From assembly GCA_021209875.1 (NCBI GenBank), contig JAGYVD010000008.1, positions 1,549,501-1,613,500 on the forward strand: DNA of 64,000 bases. The letters are read 5' to 3'. This stretch comes from Rosellinia necatrix. Its lineage: Eukaryota; Ascomycota; Sordariomycetes; Xylariales; Xylariaceae. The stretch's first letter is position 1, and each line of letters begins with the position of its first letter. The notes under the pieces were generated by a model. That model had not been told where the DNA came from. It saw only the letters and a program-made list of their open reading frames with translations, and made no database searches. Below are positions 34,053-46,141 of this stretch, one piece after another. Position numbers and translations under genes: made by a program.

Positions 34053-35968
34053 TCGCGGTTATTATTATTATTAGTAGTAGTAGTATTATTAGTATTATCT
34101 TTTTCATTCTCGTCCTCGTTCTCGTCCTCGTCGTGGTGCTCGATCAGCATCGCCATGTCCCTGTCGACGGCGTCCTGGTCGTGGTCGGGCTCGGGGGGCG
34201 TGCTCGAGGCGCGATGATGGTGGTGGTGGTGTTGGTGGTGGGTGTGGGTGTGCGGAGGAGGAGGTGCGGCGGAAAGGGAGACGTCGTTCAGGAGAGCCTG
34301 GAATGACGAGGCGTGCGGCGACGGGGCATCGGTGCCGTGGAGGGCCGGGTAGGATAACTCGTGCTCGTGCTGGTGGTGGTGGATGTGCGCGTGGCCGTGG
34401 TCGTGGGACGGCTGCGAGATCATCTGTGGGTCGATGGGGTGGTACATCTCCGCGTCGTGGAGAGAGGCTAGGGTCGCGGCCGCGGAGGCGTCGTGGGGGC
34501 CGCTGTGTAATAGGAGGTGGTGGTGATGATGATGGTGGTGGTGGCCTGGGCTCGGAGGGGATTGGAAGGGCGGGTTGAGGAGCGACGCGATGTCGCTGGG
34601 GTGCGCGTACGGGTGCGGGCTCGTCACTAGATGCGGCCCTAGATCGTGGTGGGAGGACGCCTCATGCAGGGAGTGATGGGGGTCGTGCAAGTCAAGCATG
34701 CGGCTGTCGGCCTCTACGTCGTGGGCCGGCGGCGCCACGAGATCAGCAGTGCTCTCCGAGATATCGCCTCTTATGTCTACGTCACGGAATGACCGTGGGA
34801 CGGTGCTACAACTGGTGGCTTGCAATTGGGCTGAGGACTTGTTCTGGTTCTGGGTTTGGTTTTGGTTTTGGTTTTGGTTTTGGATCTGATTTTGATTCTG
34901 GCTCTGGGCAGTGGGAGCCTTGCCCAGATCCTTGCACTGCTCACATGTCCTAATTACATCCGAGGCCGTCTCCTTTATGCGGCTCCAGTGATACTTCTCG
35001 GCGATGACGGACGTCGTTTTATTGATCCCGGCGTGGCCGCCCTCCTCGTGAAGCCTCCTCGCCAGGGCCATCTGGCGGACGGGGTCGCCGATGACCTCCT
35101 TCTCCTTGAGCATGAGGACGTCATTGTCGAGGAGCTTGTAGTGCGTCGCGGCGCTGCGGAGCCTGCTTTTCTCGGCGCGGTCAGATCCGTTCGGGTAGCG
35201 CCCGTACTTGAGGTAGAATTTGATCTTGCCGAAACGTTCTTCACTTACGAGTAGCGGGTCGCCCCCGTCGCCGGCGTCGGGGCCGAGGTCGCGGCCGTAG
35301 ATGATGGCGTCGACGAGGCGGTCCGGGTACGACCGCAGGCTCCCGCAGCCCTTGACGCGGCCGATGCGCTTGAAGCCGAGCGCGTCCCAGATCTTGCACG
35401 ACGCCACGTTGGTCTCGTAGACGAGGTTGAAGACGGAGTACGTGTAGCCCAGCTTCGGCGCCCAGTCGAGATAACTCTCGCCCATGAGCCGGCCGACGCC
35501 GCGGTTGCGGGCGGCATCCGTCACCAGGAACCCGGCGTTGCACACGTGGCTGCTGCGGCCGGGATAGTTGGGCTTGATGTAGAAGCTGCCCAGGCAGGCG
35601 TGGGACCAGTCCTTGCCCTCGACGACCTGTTCGGGGCTGTCTATCCGGCCGAGGAGCATGATGCCGGCGAAGTTCTGGAGCCAGTAGGCGGAGAACCTCT
35701 CGAAGGGCATGGGGTCTATCATGGGATAGGTGTCGCCGCCCTCGATCTCCTTGGCAAACTGGTCGGAGAGATAGCGGAGCAGCGAGGGCGGGACCTGGTC
35801 GACGGCGGAGAAGGGCACTATGGTGGCGATGGTCTGGCGGTCCCTGAGGGTGACTTGACGCGGCCGGATATCGGCGGGCAAGGCCGGCTTATTCGGGTCT
35901 GGGTACGGAGGCGCGCCGGAGACCCGATAGATGGTCGGGGCCGACGGATCATCCATAATGGCCGGCAT
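33707..35968 (-). CDS. spt10: Spt10-like GNAT acetyltransferase with integrase-type zinc-binding domain
   Basis: A single exon of 753 aa from ATG 35968 (the frame upstream has only a TTG). Residues about 30-260 form a GNAT fold: the acetyl-CoA loop is in GFLVTDAARNRGVGRLMGES, followed by NLVYETNVASCKIWDALGFKRIG. Next comes FYLKYGRYPNGSDRAEKSRLR, then an H2C2 zinc-binding module of the retroviral/retrotransposon integrase type (LHEEGGHAGINKT, YHWSRIKE, CEQC). This pair is the hallmark of yeast Spt10, which activates core-histone genes by binding their upstream elements. The C-terminal 380 residues are low complexity: an N/Q alternation, several His runs (up to nine), an acidic run of 13 Asp, an Asn run and a Gly-rich end. 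Nuclear location is inferred. The single exon and GC-rich 5' half contrast with neighbours. Confidence 0.82.
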
Positions 35969-38606
35969 GGCTCGCTGCGTCTTCCACAAGCGTCGTCCGT
36001 ATTCACTCGTAATTCTAAGACTAACGACCCTGGCCTAGGAGTATACCTGGGCATATTCACACATCAGCATGACCACCAGCCGGCGGGGGTGCGAATCCTA
36101 CGGCCCGAGGTATGGCGGGGGATCAGCACAGCGCTCTCTGCCTTACCGGATGCCACTGTAGCATGCGCCATGCAAGGAACCACAGAGGCCTGAATGGTCT
36201 GTAATGGCTTCAGCCAGCCCGGAGAGGAGAGGAGAGAACTGATATGACAACACGCACACGCACAGGCGACATCGACCCTCGCATTCTCCTCGCCGACGAC
36301 GGCAGGGGTGGTCCCGTTCTATATGTTTGAGGGGTTCCTAGACCGGGGACGGCGCTTTGTCTGGGGCACGGCTAAAAGCCGGAAGGGCGCGCCCTCTGTT
36401 AATGCAATAGTGTAAGCACATGGCTCACCCAGGGCCGTCTACTGAGGACCCAGCCGCCTGAGGCATCTCATGTTACCTAATAGATACACGTCTCTATCCC
36501 CACCCGCTGCGAAGAAGGAAAGAAGGAGGCCCGAGGTACAGGTCGGTGTGATGATCATCGGAGCGAGGTCCGAACAGTTGCGCCGAAAATGAAAGACGGA
36601 TCGTTCGAGTTCCTTTTTTCAATCACTATCTTTTCATTCAAGTGGTACCTACTGTACAGTCCAGTAAGGTATAGTCTGTGCTGAGGCTGTCTAAGCTGGT
36701 TGTGCTATAGAAGTACCCAGGCTGGTAGCTACCTACCTAGTACTCAGGTAGCTTGTAGCTAACTGTACCCTACCTACCTAGTACCTACCTACCTAGTACC
36801 TACCTACCTAGTACCTACCTACCTAGTACCTACCTACCTAGTAGGTAATCATAAACCTTTGCCTCTGGTTATGAATGGAATTCTGTATGTGGAGTGCCTA
36901 AGCCTATGTCGATTGCCAATATTGAATAATACGGTAATCGTTCTTTAGTCGGGAAATGTGTCCGAGAAGACGACGGTGGTAGTTTTGAGGGCTACGTTGC
37001 GGCAGAAGATTTCCGGGGCAGGGAATCATGTTGCGGTGTTGTGTTGACTTACAGCTTACAGGCAGTGTTTTGTTTAAGGCTAGCTTAGCTCCCGGAGGTT
37101 ACAGTTTCCAGTTTCCTGGGGCAGATGGAACCCAAGAGACAGTGCGTACTTATGGACATGTACGGTACATGTGCCATCCCGTACTTACCTTACCTCCCGA
37201 TTGCATTCCACTGATGCGCAGCACCATCCAACCAAACTGTGTAATATAATGTTATTACAGTCGTCTATTTCCCCCAGCCGTGCGCAAGCAGGATCAAATG
37301 ATTCAGCAGCCGGCCAAGTCGATCGCATATAGTGTAGGTAGGTACCGGGCGCATGCTATCGACACGCATGATCGATACCTACCTTACCCAGCATTATCGC
37401 CAGCCCTCGCGTCGGGTGAAAGGCCCTAGTTATGAGAATCCAACACTTTATCGTAGCTGGTTCAGTCGGGTAAACCTTCCCGGAAATCGTCTTCAAGCTT
37501 GGACATAGCGACCAGGTAATGTACGATGATTCCCGAGCATAATCACGGCATCGAATCCCACCATCACAAATTCCACCATCACGCATCCCACCAGCACGCA
37601 TCCCACGAGGCTTGGAAATTAATGCCGTTTCTCTAGCATCCGTAGTGTACGTATGCGGCGCCACCGACCGGCAGCATGGCCTTAATCTGGCGTGTTATCC
37701 TAGGCACAGGAGACCCTTTCGCCACGCTAGTTGAGGCTCTCGTGCTGTCCCAGCACCCAGCTCTTCGCTAGGGCGAGAACCCGCACGAGGAACACCCTTG
37801 ATGAGCCAGAGTCAGGCTACAAGTAGGACCCTTGTTCACGAGGCGACGATATTGGCCTATCCAATTGCATCATATACCCTCTCTCACTAGAGACGTGGAT
37901 GCTACAAAGGGGCATTTTGCATGCCCTTCGACACCTCGATACGTCGATTAGTACCGTAGTAGGCATCCTATGCAGTATCCAAGACAAGTTCGTCAGATCA
38001 CCCCCACGCACTATCTAGCTGGGTATGTATACTCGTTTTTTTACCCGTGGCCATAGTGGGTGATCCGGCTTGTCTTACAGCCGTTTGATTCGCATTGTGT
38101 CTAGGATGTGACAGCACGCAATGAGAAATGGCTGGCGGTCCATCGACTTGGGTCGCTAGTCACCGGGGAGAGGTCTCCTGAAGCCACATTACCAGTCTAG
38201 GCTTTTGCTGCTCTCGGAGGGGGGTCTCTATCCAGTTAGAACCCGCGGTGTGATGTTATCTATGAATTCGTCGTGGTGATGAGGGGTTTGGCTGTTGACG
38301 CCATCCACGTGCGTCTTGGGGGCATATCACGCAATTGCTCTCCAGCTGCGCGCAAGGGGCCCAACATGAAGATCAGCCACTCCCAGCCGATAATCACATA
38401 TTACGCCATTGGAGGCATCAATGAACATATCATAATTGGAGATAAGACCGAGAGTTGTACAGCTTTATCATTGTGTACCATCCATTGCCACCCTAGTGTA
38501 ACGGTTTCGATAAATTGTATGACCTTCGCTGTGTTGTTACCCTCGATGCTCATGATATCACCAGATCTCGGTTTGTTTGCACGCAACTTGCAATTGGGCC
38601 GGAAAT
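35969..38606. other. Intergenic
   Basis: 2.6 kb between divergent Spt10-like (-) and MFS (+) genes, so it holds both promoters. It carries a 15-bp tandem array (36771-36845), other scattered CTACCTA motifs (36728-36770, 37320-37385) and a short imprecise repeat of CATCCCACCA/CACGCATCCCAC at about 37553-37608. No coding frame with a recognisable domain on either strand. Confidence 0.55.
36771..36845. repeat. Five copies of a 15-bp TACCTACCTAGTACC tandem repeat
   Basis: Four perfect units and a fifth ending in GTAGG. The unit is itself built of TACC steps. The same TACCTA/TAGGTA theme recurs in most other intergenic spacers of the window. Confidence 0.95.
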
Positions 38607-40809
38607 ATGGCGGTACCTCCAATCCAGGCCCGTATTCCGGTCACTGACAATCCAATTGTTAGCTCCGCATCGAGTTCGTCGCTGGATGACAAACATCTCA
38701 GCATTCACTCTTCAACTGGCCCTTCACCATCTAATGAAGAGCTACCTCTCAAGACCAATCCGTTTGCAGACCCCCGTGTGGCAGCCCAATGGAAACAGGC
38801 ATATGATGACTGCGAATACGAGTGCCGTTATGTCTTCGATGCCACCATAGATTGGACCGAAGAGGAAGAGAAACGGGTTATTCGTAAACTGGATTGGAGG
38901 GTGTGCCTGTGGGCTGTACGACTGACTTGGTCTCCGTTGACGCTCCCTTTCAACTAACTCGGTGCGATAGTGCATTATGTTTTTCGCTCTTCAGGTTGAC
39001 AGGAATAATCTTACCCAAGTTATATCAGATAACTTCCTAGACGACCTTCATATGAACACTAACGGTATGTCTTCACACATCGTTTATACGCTGCATTATT
39101 CCTGACATTATATCAAGATTATAATATTGGAAACACCATTTTCCTTGTATCATTCCTCATCGCGGAGCTCCCTTCTCAACTTGTCTCCAAGAAACTTGGG
39201 CCTGATCGTTGGGTGCCGGCCCAGATATGCTTGTGGTCCGTTGTCGCTGCTTTACAATGCCTCATCAGTGGGCGGGGAAGCTTCTTTGCGACAAGGGCGC
39301 TTCTTGGGGCGCTCGAGGTATGTAGCCGCGAACGGCACTGCCATGCCCGTAGATATATCAGTAGCTATGAGCTGATTATATCATATCTCTAGGGTGGCTT
39401 TATCCCCGACGTCGTGCTGTGGCTGTCCTACTTCTACACCTCTAGAGAACTACCCATTCGTCTGAGGTACGCACGGACCAAGACTCCAACTGAGCTGCAA
39501 TGCCCGCTAACCGCTTCACAATAACTAGCTATTTCTGGACAACATTGTCAGCTACCGGAGTAATAACATCCCTGTTGGCTTTTGCTCTACTACGTCTGCG
39601 CGGTGTCTTAGGGTGGGCCGGCTGGCGATGGTTGTTCCTCCTTGAAGGCATTATTACTTTCATAGTACGTCTGATTATCTGCTGCTCCGCAACATGCATA
39701 AGTTGCGAGGATAGAGTGCCAGTACATGAGCAACTAACAAATTATATAGATTGGTGTCACTTCGTTCTTTATGATGCCAGCTTCGGCAGTGCAGACAAAG
39801 ACTTGGTTCCGCCCAAAAGGCTGGTTTACGGATCGCGAGGTGTCTATCGTCGTCAATCGGGTCTTGCGTGACGACCCCTCCAAAGGTGACATGAACAACC
39901 GTCAGGCTATTACCCCGAAGATTCTCTGGGCATGCCTTACGGACTATGATCTTTGGCCTTTGTATCTGATCGGACTTGTTGTCTACATTCCACAGTCCCC
40001 TCCGGCCAAGTATATCACACTGATCCTCAGGGGAACTGGATTTGATACCTTCACGACAAATCTCTTGACGATTCCTTTCGTACGTGCCCCTTGCAGATCC
40101 TTTTTTTTTTTTTTTCTCAAACCCCCCTAATAATTACGATAGAACGCCCTTCATATCCTCACTCTCCTTCTACTCACACGCCTCTCTCATTACCTCAACG
40201 AGCGAACTCTAGTGTCATCGATACAGAATATCTGGCTAGTCCCAAGCCTAGCGGCCCTTCGATGGTGGCCAGGGACTGTTCAAGATGCTTGGGGAACTTA
40301 TGGATTACTCACGGTTTTGTTATCTTATCCATACTGTCGTAAGTATTACCAAATTCTCGCACCTAACAACGGAAACTAATCACGCATCCTGGATAGATGC
40401 AATTGTTGTCGCATGGGTATCTAGGAATTCTAATAGTGTCGGCACAAGGAGCGTGTCAGCAGCAGTGTATAATGTAAGTTGGTCCAATTTCCCGGCGCCA
40501 ATGCGCATGCCCCCCTGCGGCCGCCATGCTGACCCTCCCGTTCAGATGGCCGTCCAAGCAGGCAACGTCATCGGCAATTTCATCTACCTGGACGACGATA
40601 AACCGATCTATAGAAGGGGAAATAGCGTCCTGTTCGCCATTAATATCCTATCGATCGTCTTGTTCCTGTTCACAAAGGTCTACTACGTCTGGAGGAACAA
40701 GCAGCGCGACCGGATCTGGAACGCGATGACAGAGGAGCAGCGCAGCGACTATATCATGAACACGAAGACGGCGGGTAGCAGACGTCTGGATTTCAGGTTC
40801 GCTCACTAG
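38607..40809 (+). CDS. MFS permease, anion:cation symporter (ACS/allantoate-permease-like) family
   Basis: Nine exons: 38607-38915, 38971-39064, 39118-39317, 39393-39466, 39529-39664, 39750-40079, 40143-40338, 40397-40473, 40546-40809 (559 aa). All eight introns (51-85 nt) have GT/AG ends and correct phase. Marks of the family: [29 protein letters not shown] in TM1, then [30 protein letters not shown], a [24 protein letters not shown] helix, [41 protein letters not shown], and [23 protein letters not shown] near the C-terminus. Relatives import allantoate, vitamins such as pantothenate or nicotinate, and similar anions; the substrate cannot be fixed. The hydrophilic N-terminus is about 100 residues. 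It is convergent with MRP4. Confidence 0.88.
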
Positions 40810-41620
40810 TTCTCGGGAAGCGCGTCGAGATGTCGCGAGATGGGCGCCGAGCGAGCGAATTAGGTCCTCGAGTGAGGCGTATATAAGTTTAGTAGTAGTA
40901 GTAGTAGACCCCGAGCCCCGATGACCATCACGAGAGATAATTGAAAGGCTTGAATCTCACTCTCACCGTATTCCCAACGTGAATTTGACCAGACCTGACT
41001 CGCCGCGACTGTCACAGGTTAAACTCAATATTAAGCTTCCGCCAGAGAAACGAAACGCGAAAGTTCTCAACAGATATCAACTTTAAAGTGAGAGTGAGAT
41101 AATTAAAATTGATGAAGACACAACAACCATCGCTGTTGCCGCGAGGCATCTCCGACTTCGTTATTAAACTCGATGATAGGAGGAGAAATGACTGAATGAA
41201 GGCCATATTCTCATCTTCGCCTTGATACTCGACGGCCAAGAACCAGCCTGAGCCTTGATAGTGCGCTCCTATACTATACTACCCCTAACGAAGTAGGAAA
41301 ATTGATATCGTAACAGTGGAGGGCGTCTAGGCAGGACAATAGGTACTTCCCCTTTGACATACCGATCGATATATTCATTCACACGCATCGCACCTTTTAC
41401 TAAAAGATACACATGTTATTTCTTCTACATACATACAATAGTATATGTACACGGAGTAGATCAAGGCAGCCTGCCAGTCACCTTCTATCCTCAGTCACGG
41501 ACACATTTTTTTTTTTTTTTTGCTTCCTCTACCAACTCGAGATGGTGTGCGTGTGTGTTGCAGTGGATCAAGTCTCCACCAATACAGACGGGGTATTGCC
41601 AACATAATTCGTGCCTGCTT
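40810..41620. other. Convergent 3' spacer
   Basis: Between the ends of the MFS gene (+) and MRP4 (-). Contains a (TAG)n run at about 40891-40907 and a T-tract at about 41506-41521. No supported gene. Confidence 0.6.
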
Positions 41621-43210
41621 CTAGAGACGAGTATCTTGCATGGCATCAGGTGGTGGCATCGCAGATTCAGCATTGGCAGGTTCGGCATCGGCAGATTCCG
41701 ATTCGGCATCATCAGTGCTCTTCTCCGGGTTGACGAACCGGGCCGCCTTCTCGGCCGCCTCCCGGGCCAATTTGCGAGTGATAGCGACTGCGGTGGGAAG
41801 AGTTAGCCATCATGTCAAAAAACACCATAGCGGCTAATCCCGGAAGCATTTCAAGGTATTGAGGTGTGGGAGTCACCGGCACGGGAGCCCTGATACTGTT
41901 GGGAGTGGCTGGGGCCGGAGAGGGGCGGGCGAGGTAGTTTAAGAGTAACTTACGGTAGCGCTGCACATCTAAAGGTGTCTTCCACTCCACGATGCCCAAT
42001 TTCGCGTCCTCGAGACGGCGCTTGTGGCCTGTCTCGCCGGCACGGCCGAGGACGCTGCCGATGACGGCCAGGCATCTCAGACTATGTCACGTGAGGGGGT
42101 CGGTCAGCTTTTGCCTTACTAACTCTTCGTATGAGGGCGTAAAACAACAACAACAACAACAACGACGACGACGACGACGACGACGATAACAACAAGGATG
42201 GAGGACGAAGAGGGGAGGGCATTACCTGTCGTCGTTCGCGGGGATGACGTAGGTGACCCACGAGGGCTCGGCGTTGGTGTCGACGACGCCGATGGTGGGG
42301 ATGTTGGCGAGGGCGCACTCGTGCAGGAGGGTGTAGTTCTCGAGGGGGTTGAGGCAGACGACGAGGTCGGGGACGAGCGGGAGGCGCTCGTTGAGGTGGG
42401 CGTTGAAGCCGTCGAGGGGCTCGTCGTGCTCGTCGAGCATCTGCATCTGCATCCTGGCGAGCATGACGTCGCGGTTGGTGATGGTGCCGGGCGTCCACTT
42501 GGTGAAGAGGTGGCAGCCGCGGGCGAGCCGGGCGGCCCGCGTCACGACCGGCGTCTGGCCGGGCCGCGTGCCCGCGAACAGCACGAGCCCGCCGCGGTAC
42601 GCGACCTCCTCGACCACCCGCGCCGCCCGCCGCAGGTGCGCCGCCGTCTCCTCCAGCGCGATGATGTGGATCCCCTGCCGGATCCCGTAGATGTACCGCG
42701 CGTTCGCCGGGTTCCACAGCGACGTGTGGTGGCCCATGTGCGCCTGGGACGCCATCAGCAGCCCGAGCGTGACGTCCTTGGGGCCCGGCGGGTTCGCGAA
42801 CACGTCGCCCGGCCGGTAGCGCTGCTTGACGTGCGAGCCCAGGCTGCCTATCTGGGCCTTCAGCTCCTTGCCCCAGTGGTAGAGCTCGACCGTCTTATCG
42901 ACCTCCTCGGCCTTCTTCCGCCGGGTGCCCTTCGAGTTGGCGCTGAAGATGGCCGGGACGCCGGGCTTTGCACCGGGGCCCGAGGCCTGGAGCGAGCCAT
43001 TCGTCAGGTCCGAGAAGGGATCTCGCGTCGTCGGCGTCGTCAGCCGCGTCGAGAGAGCTCGTATGCCGGCCTGGCGTGTGGGCTGTGCCTGTGCCTGGGC
43101 CTGTGCCTGGGCCTGTGCCTGGGCCTGGGCCAATGCTCGTCCGGCTGCCACTCGAGAAAATAGGTTAGCATTTTCCTGGATGCACCGTAGATCAGGGGGC
43201 TACATGCCAT
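41621..43210 (-). CDS. mrp4: Mitochondrial small-subunit ribosomal protein uS2m (MRP4)
   Basis: Exons read leftward 43210-43204, 43150-42226, 42081-41954, 41787-41621 (408 aa). The product is a uS2 protein: LYHWGKELKAQIGSLGSHVKQR, LLMASQAHMGHHTSLWNPAN, YIYGIRQGIHIIALEETAAHLRRAARV, GTRPGQTPVVTRAAR, and LPLVPDLVVCLNPLENYTLLHECALANIPTIGVVDTN. It belongs to the mitochondrial 37S subunit. The N-terminus is an Arg/Ala targeting sequence with an expanded Ala-Gln repeat encoded by a CCTGGG/CTGTGC minisatellite at about 43083-43137. The first exon is only 7 nt; it is chosen because the ATG sits in a strong GCCATGG context and the intron has a GCTAAC branch site, but its GTAGCC donor is weak. The tail is acidic and Ala/Glu-rich. 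An intron holds an AAC/GAC microsatellite (42145-42195). Confidence 0.88.
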
Positions 43211-43850
43211 GGCGGATGCCAAACTCCCTTATTATCATTGCTGGTTATGTTGGTCGGGGGTTCAATCGCCGGCGTTCTGGAAATGGTCCGACGACTTTGA
43301 AATTTCCAACATGCGCCGACATCAAACTGCCCAGTGATGATGATATGTGACAGCCGGCGAGAGCAGGGGTGTGACGGTCAAACTTGGTAGCGCTCCGGGT
43401 GCAGGGTACCTATCTAGGCAAATGGCCATTTCCTGCCCTTGGAACCGTAGAAGCCCACAATTTACCTAGTCTAGTCCCTACTTGATAAGTGCATAGCATC
43501 AGTACATAAAATGAGATCGCAACTTATAGTTATATGGAGCCGGTAACTATATGGTCACTAACTGTATGACCACTAAATGTAATGTATCTAATCATGAAGT
43601 TGAAGTTGCCCAAGCGAGCCATACAAAGACAAGTTCGTAAGTAAAGCTCACCAAAAAGAAAAGGAGAAAAAAAAAAGACAAAAGAGTAGGAATGAAGCCT
43701 GTCTAATCATCAAATGGTATTATTATTCTACTAAACAGGCATCGTGAGCATCTATGTATGAGTGGTCTGTTTTAGCGAATCGTGTGATTCGACAAAGTCA
43801 GGAAAAAAAAAAACCAAAACCCCCTAAAACTGTACAAATCAAAACCCTCC
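43211..43850. other. Intergenic
   Basis: Spacer between the start of MRP4 and the end of the CBS-PB1 gene, both minus strand. Holds the MRP4 promoter (right of 43210) and A-rich tracts at about 43656-43680 and 43800-43815. No gene seen. Confidence 0.6.
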
Positions 43851-46141
43851 TTATCGGCTTGTCGCCCTTGTAATAGTGAAAACACCAATTATTACTACGG
43901 CTAGCGTTACGATGGCGCCCGGGAGAAGAAGCTCGTTGGGTACGCCGGCAATAATTTGTTCGGGCTCGGGGCGAGCATGAGAATGCGCTGTCCTCTTACG
44001 CCGTCTCACAGCCGAGTAGTCATCGTCTTCTGTCTCCTCGTCCTCGTCCTCCGAGTCCATGAGTGCCCGTCTTCGTCGCACGTCCGAGTGGGCACCGCTC
44101 AATGACGGAGTGTCAGCCACGTGAGGGTCAGCCTGGGGAGCCGCGACCACAACCGCTGGCTTCTCTGGGTCGTGCACAAAGAGATCGACCTTCTCGTGGC
44201 GGTGCTGACGAGCAAGCAGGATCGCCTCCAGGAGGTCTTGATCTGTGGTAATGCTGACCGTGTCCCCCTCGTCATCCAGGTAGCTCAGGGCAAACCCACC
44301 TGGGACGAGCTTACCGTCTTCTACCTCGGGTACGCCGCCAATGGCGTCCACTTCGCCGCCCAACTTGGACGCCACATTGGCCACGAGTTCTGCAACACCC
44401 TGGCTTGCGATGACCTGAAGACGGTGAACACGGCCACCCGGTGCCTTGAACTTGAACGCGAAGGGAATCTCGGCCGGCGGGTGGTCGGCCACCATGGAGT
44501 GGGCGGGAGAATCCGCGCCCATGTGGGAGGCGCTGTCGCCAGGCGCAACGGAATCGTTGATGCGTTCTCTCACGTCAGGTGTCATCAGAGACCTGGACGC
44601 TATTGTGCCCGGGTGGTGGCTGCCGCCATCGCCCGAGACCATTGACTCTGATTCGTTGTCAAGAGACAACCAGAACTTGTTCCACGCCGGGCCCTCGCTG
44701 TCGCCTGAGCTCATTGTGTTGATTTGCTCGAGCGTAGCGTAGGTGAGCTTAAGAACATCGACCATGCCCACAATCTCGCCTTCGCCATTCATGACCGGTA
44801 GATTCAGGTAGTGGCCATCTAGACCATGTTAGTCAACGGTTAAGCAGGGCGGAGACCCGGCTAAGGCATGCGAAGACTCACCATGCATCTTTCGCAGAGC
44901 GGCTTGGATACTCATATCCATAGGCGCAAAATCGGGATGAGGGGTCATGACACGCACAACGCTACAGGTAGCAGGGTCTAGCCCTGGGGCAATCACTCGT
45001 AGAACAACATCTTTACTAGTAAAAATACCGGTAATCTGACTTTGGTCCTGTACCAAAACCGCTGTGGTATGATTCTCCTTCATGAGCATCGCAGCTTCCT
45101 TCACGGAGGTGCGGACATTGACAGTCGTGGGGGGCATGCCGTTGAGAACGGACTCGAGTGTTGGGCCGGACATCTTGGAACGAAGAGCCTCGACGTATTG
45201 AATAATCTGGGCTGGCTGGCTGGTGCCCAATTCCGATTGGACGCCTTCCAGGGCGGCGTAGAGCTTGGTTGAGGAAGCGTATGCCCGTTCCAATTTCTCC
45301 ATGGCGTCATAGAAGCACTTCGTGATATCGAGAACACCCGAGATGTCTTGGTTCTCGTCCATGACAGGCAAATGCCGGAAACCCTTCCTAACCATCAGAT
45401 CCAGGGCGTCGGTGGCACTAGTGTCGGTTCGGGCACAGAGGGGGTTCTTCGTCATGATCTCGGCGATGGTGACGTTGGTCGCCTTTTGTCCGGTGCCGAC
45501 AACACGGAACGCCAGATCCTTGGCCGTAAAGATACCGGCAATTCGGTCATCGTCGTCTGTCACTAGCACGCAGTCCTCCCTCTTGGCGGCCATCAGCTGA
45601 GCGGCTTCGGCCACGGTTGTCGAGGGTTTGATCTGGAGGGCGGGGCTCGGCTTCAGGGCGAGGACGGTTCCCGGAGGAGCCTTGCGAGAATGGCGGGCGC
45701 GATTGGCCAGGTGCTTCTTCTTGGAGAGGTCGCTCTCCAGCTTCCGGCGGATGGCCTGGCGGTAGTAGTCAGCATCCATGGCCTCTTTACACATGACATA
45801 GCTGTCGTAGTCTAGGGTCATGTAGCTATAAGGCGACATGATGTCCCGGGGTCGGCGCGGATGCGTCCTCCGGCGTAGACGGGGATCGATTTCGGGTTGT
45901 AGGTGAGAGAGGCGTAGGAAAAGAAGGTGGCTCAACATACCTCATCCCGCTTGCTCTGCTTCTGCCGGCTCGCGCTTACACCGGAGGCGACCTCGCTGGG
46001 GGCAGGCTGGCTATGGCTGGGCTGACTGTGGCTCTCCAGGGCCGGTCGGGGTATGTTTGAAGTGGTCGGGCTGCTCGTCCCAAAGGGAGTCCCTCCGCGC
46101 CCCTGCCCGCGATTGGGGGTTCCTCTCATGGTGCCCGACAT
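43851..46141 (-). CDS. CBS and PB1 domain protein with C-terminal membrane anchor (Mug70-like)
   Basis: Exons read leftward 46141-45941, 45755-44882, 44818-43851 (680 aa). Residues 1-67 are low complexity. Four CBS motifs follow in two pairs: VAEAAQLMAAKREDCVLV...GIFTAKDL with DALDLMVRKGFRHLPVMDE...GVLDITKC, then VKEAAMLMKENHTTAVLV...GIFTSKDVVLRV with QAALRKMHDGHYLNLPVMN...GMVDVLKL, the last split by an intron. A PB1 fold comes later (FAFKFKAPGGRVHRL, DEGDTVSITTDQDLLEAI with the acidic OPCA-like DDEGD). The C-terminus has an acidic/Arg stretch and one TM (LLPGAIVTLAVVIIGVF) ending six to eight residues from the end, so it is tail-anchored. Fission yeast Mug70 has the same order; CBS pairs usually bind adenine nucleotides. 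Intron 1 (185 nt) could hide a small exon. Confidence 0.9.

Noticed and set aside
35546..36193. 215-aa plus-strand frame over the Spt10-like 5' region
   Set aside because: Shadow of the GNAT-coding strand; no domain and it crosses the gene start.
42198..43163. 321-aa plus-strand frame opposite MRP4
   Set aside because: Composition typical of GC-rich antisense frames; the minus strand encodes a clear uS2 protein.
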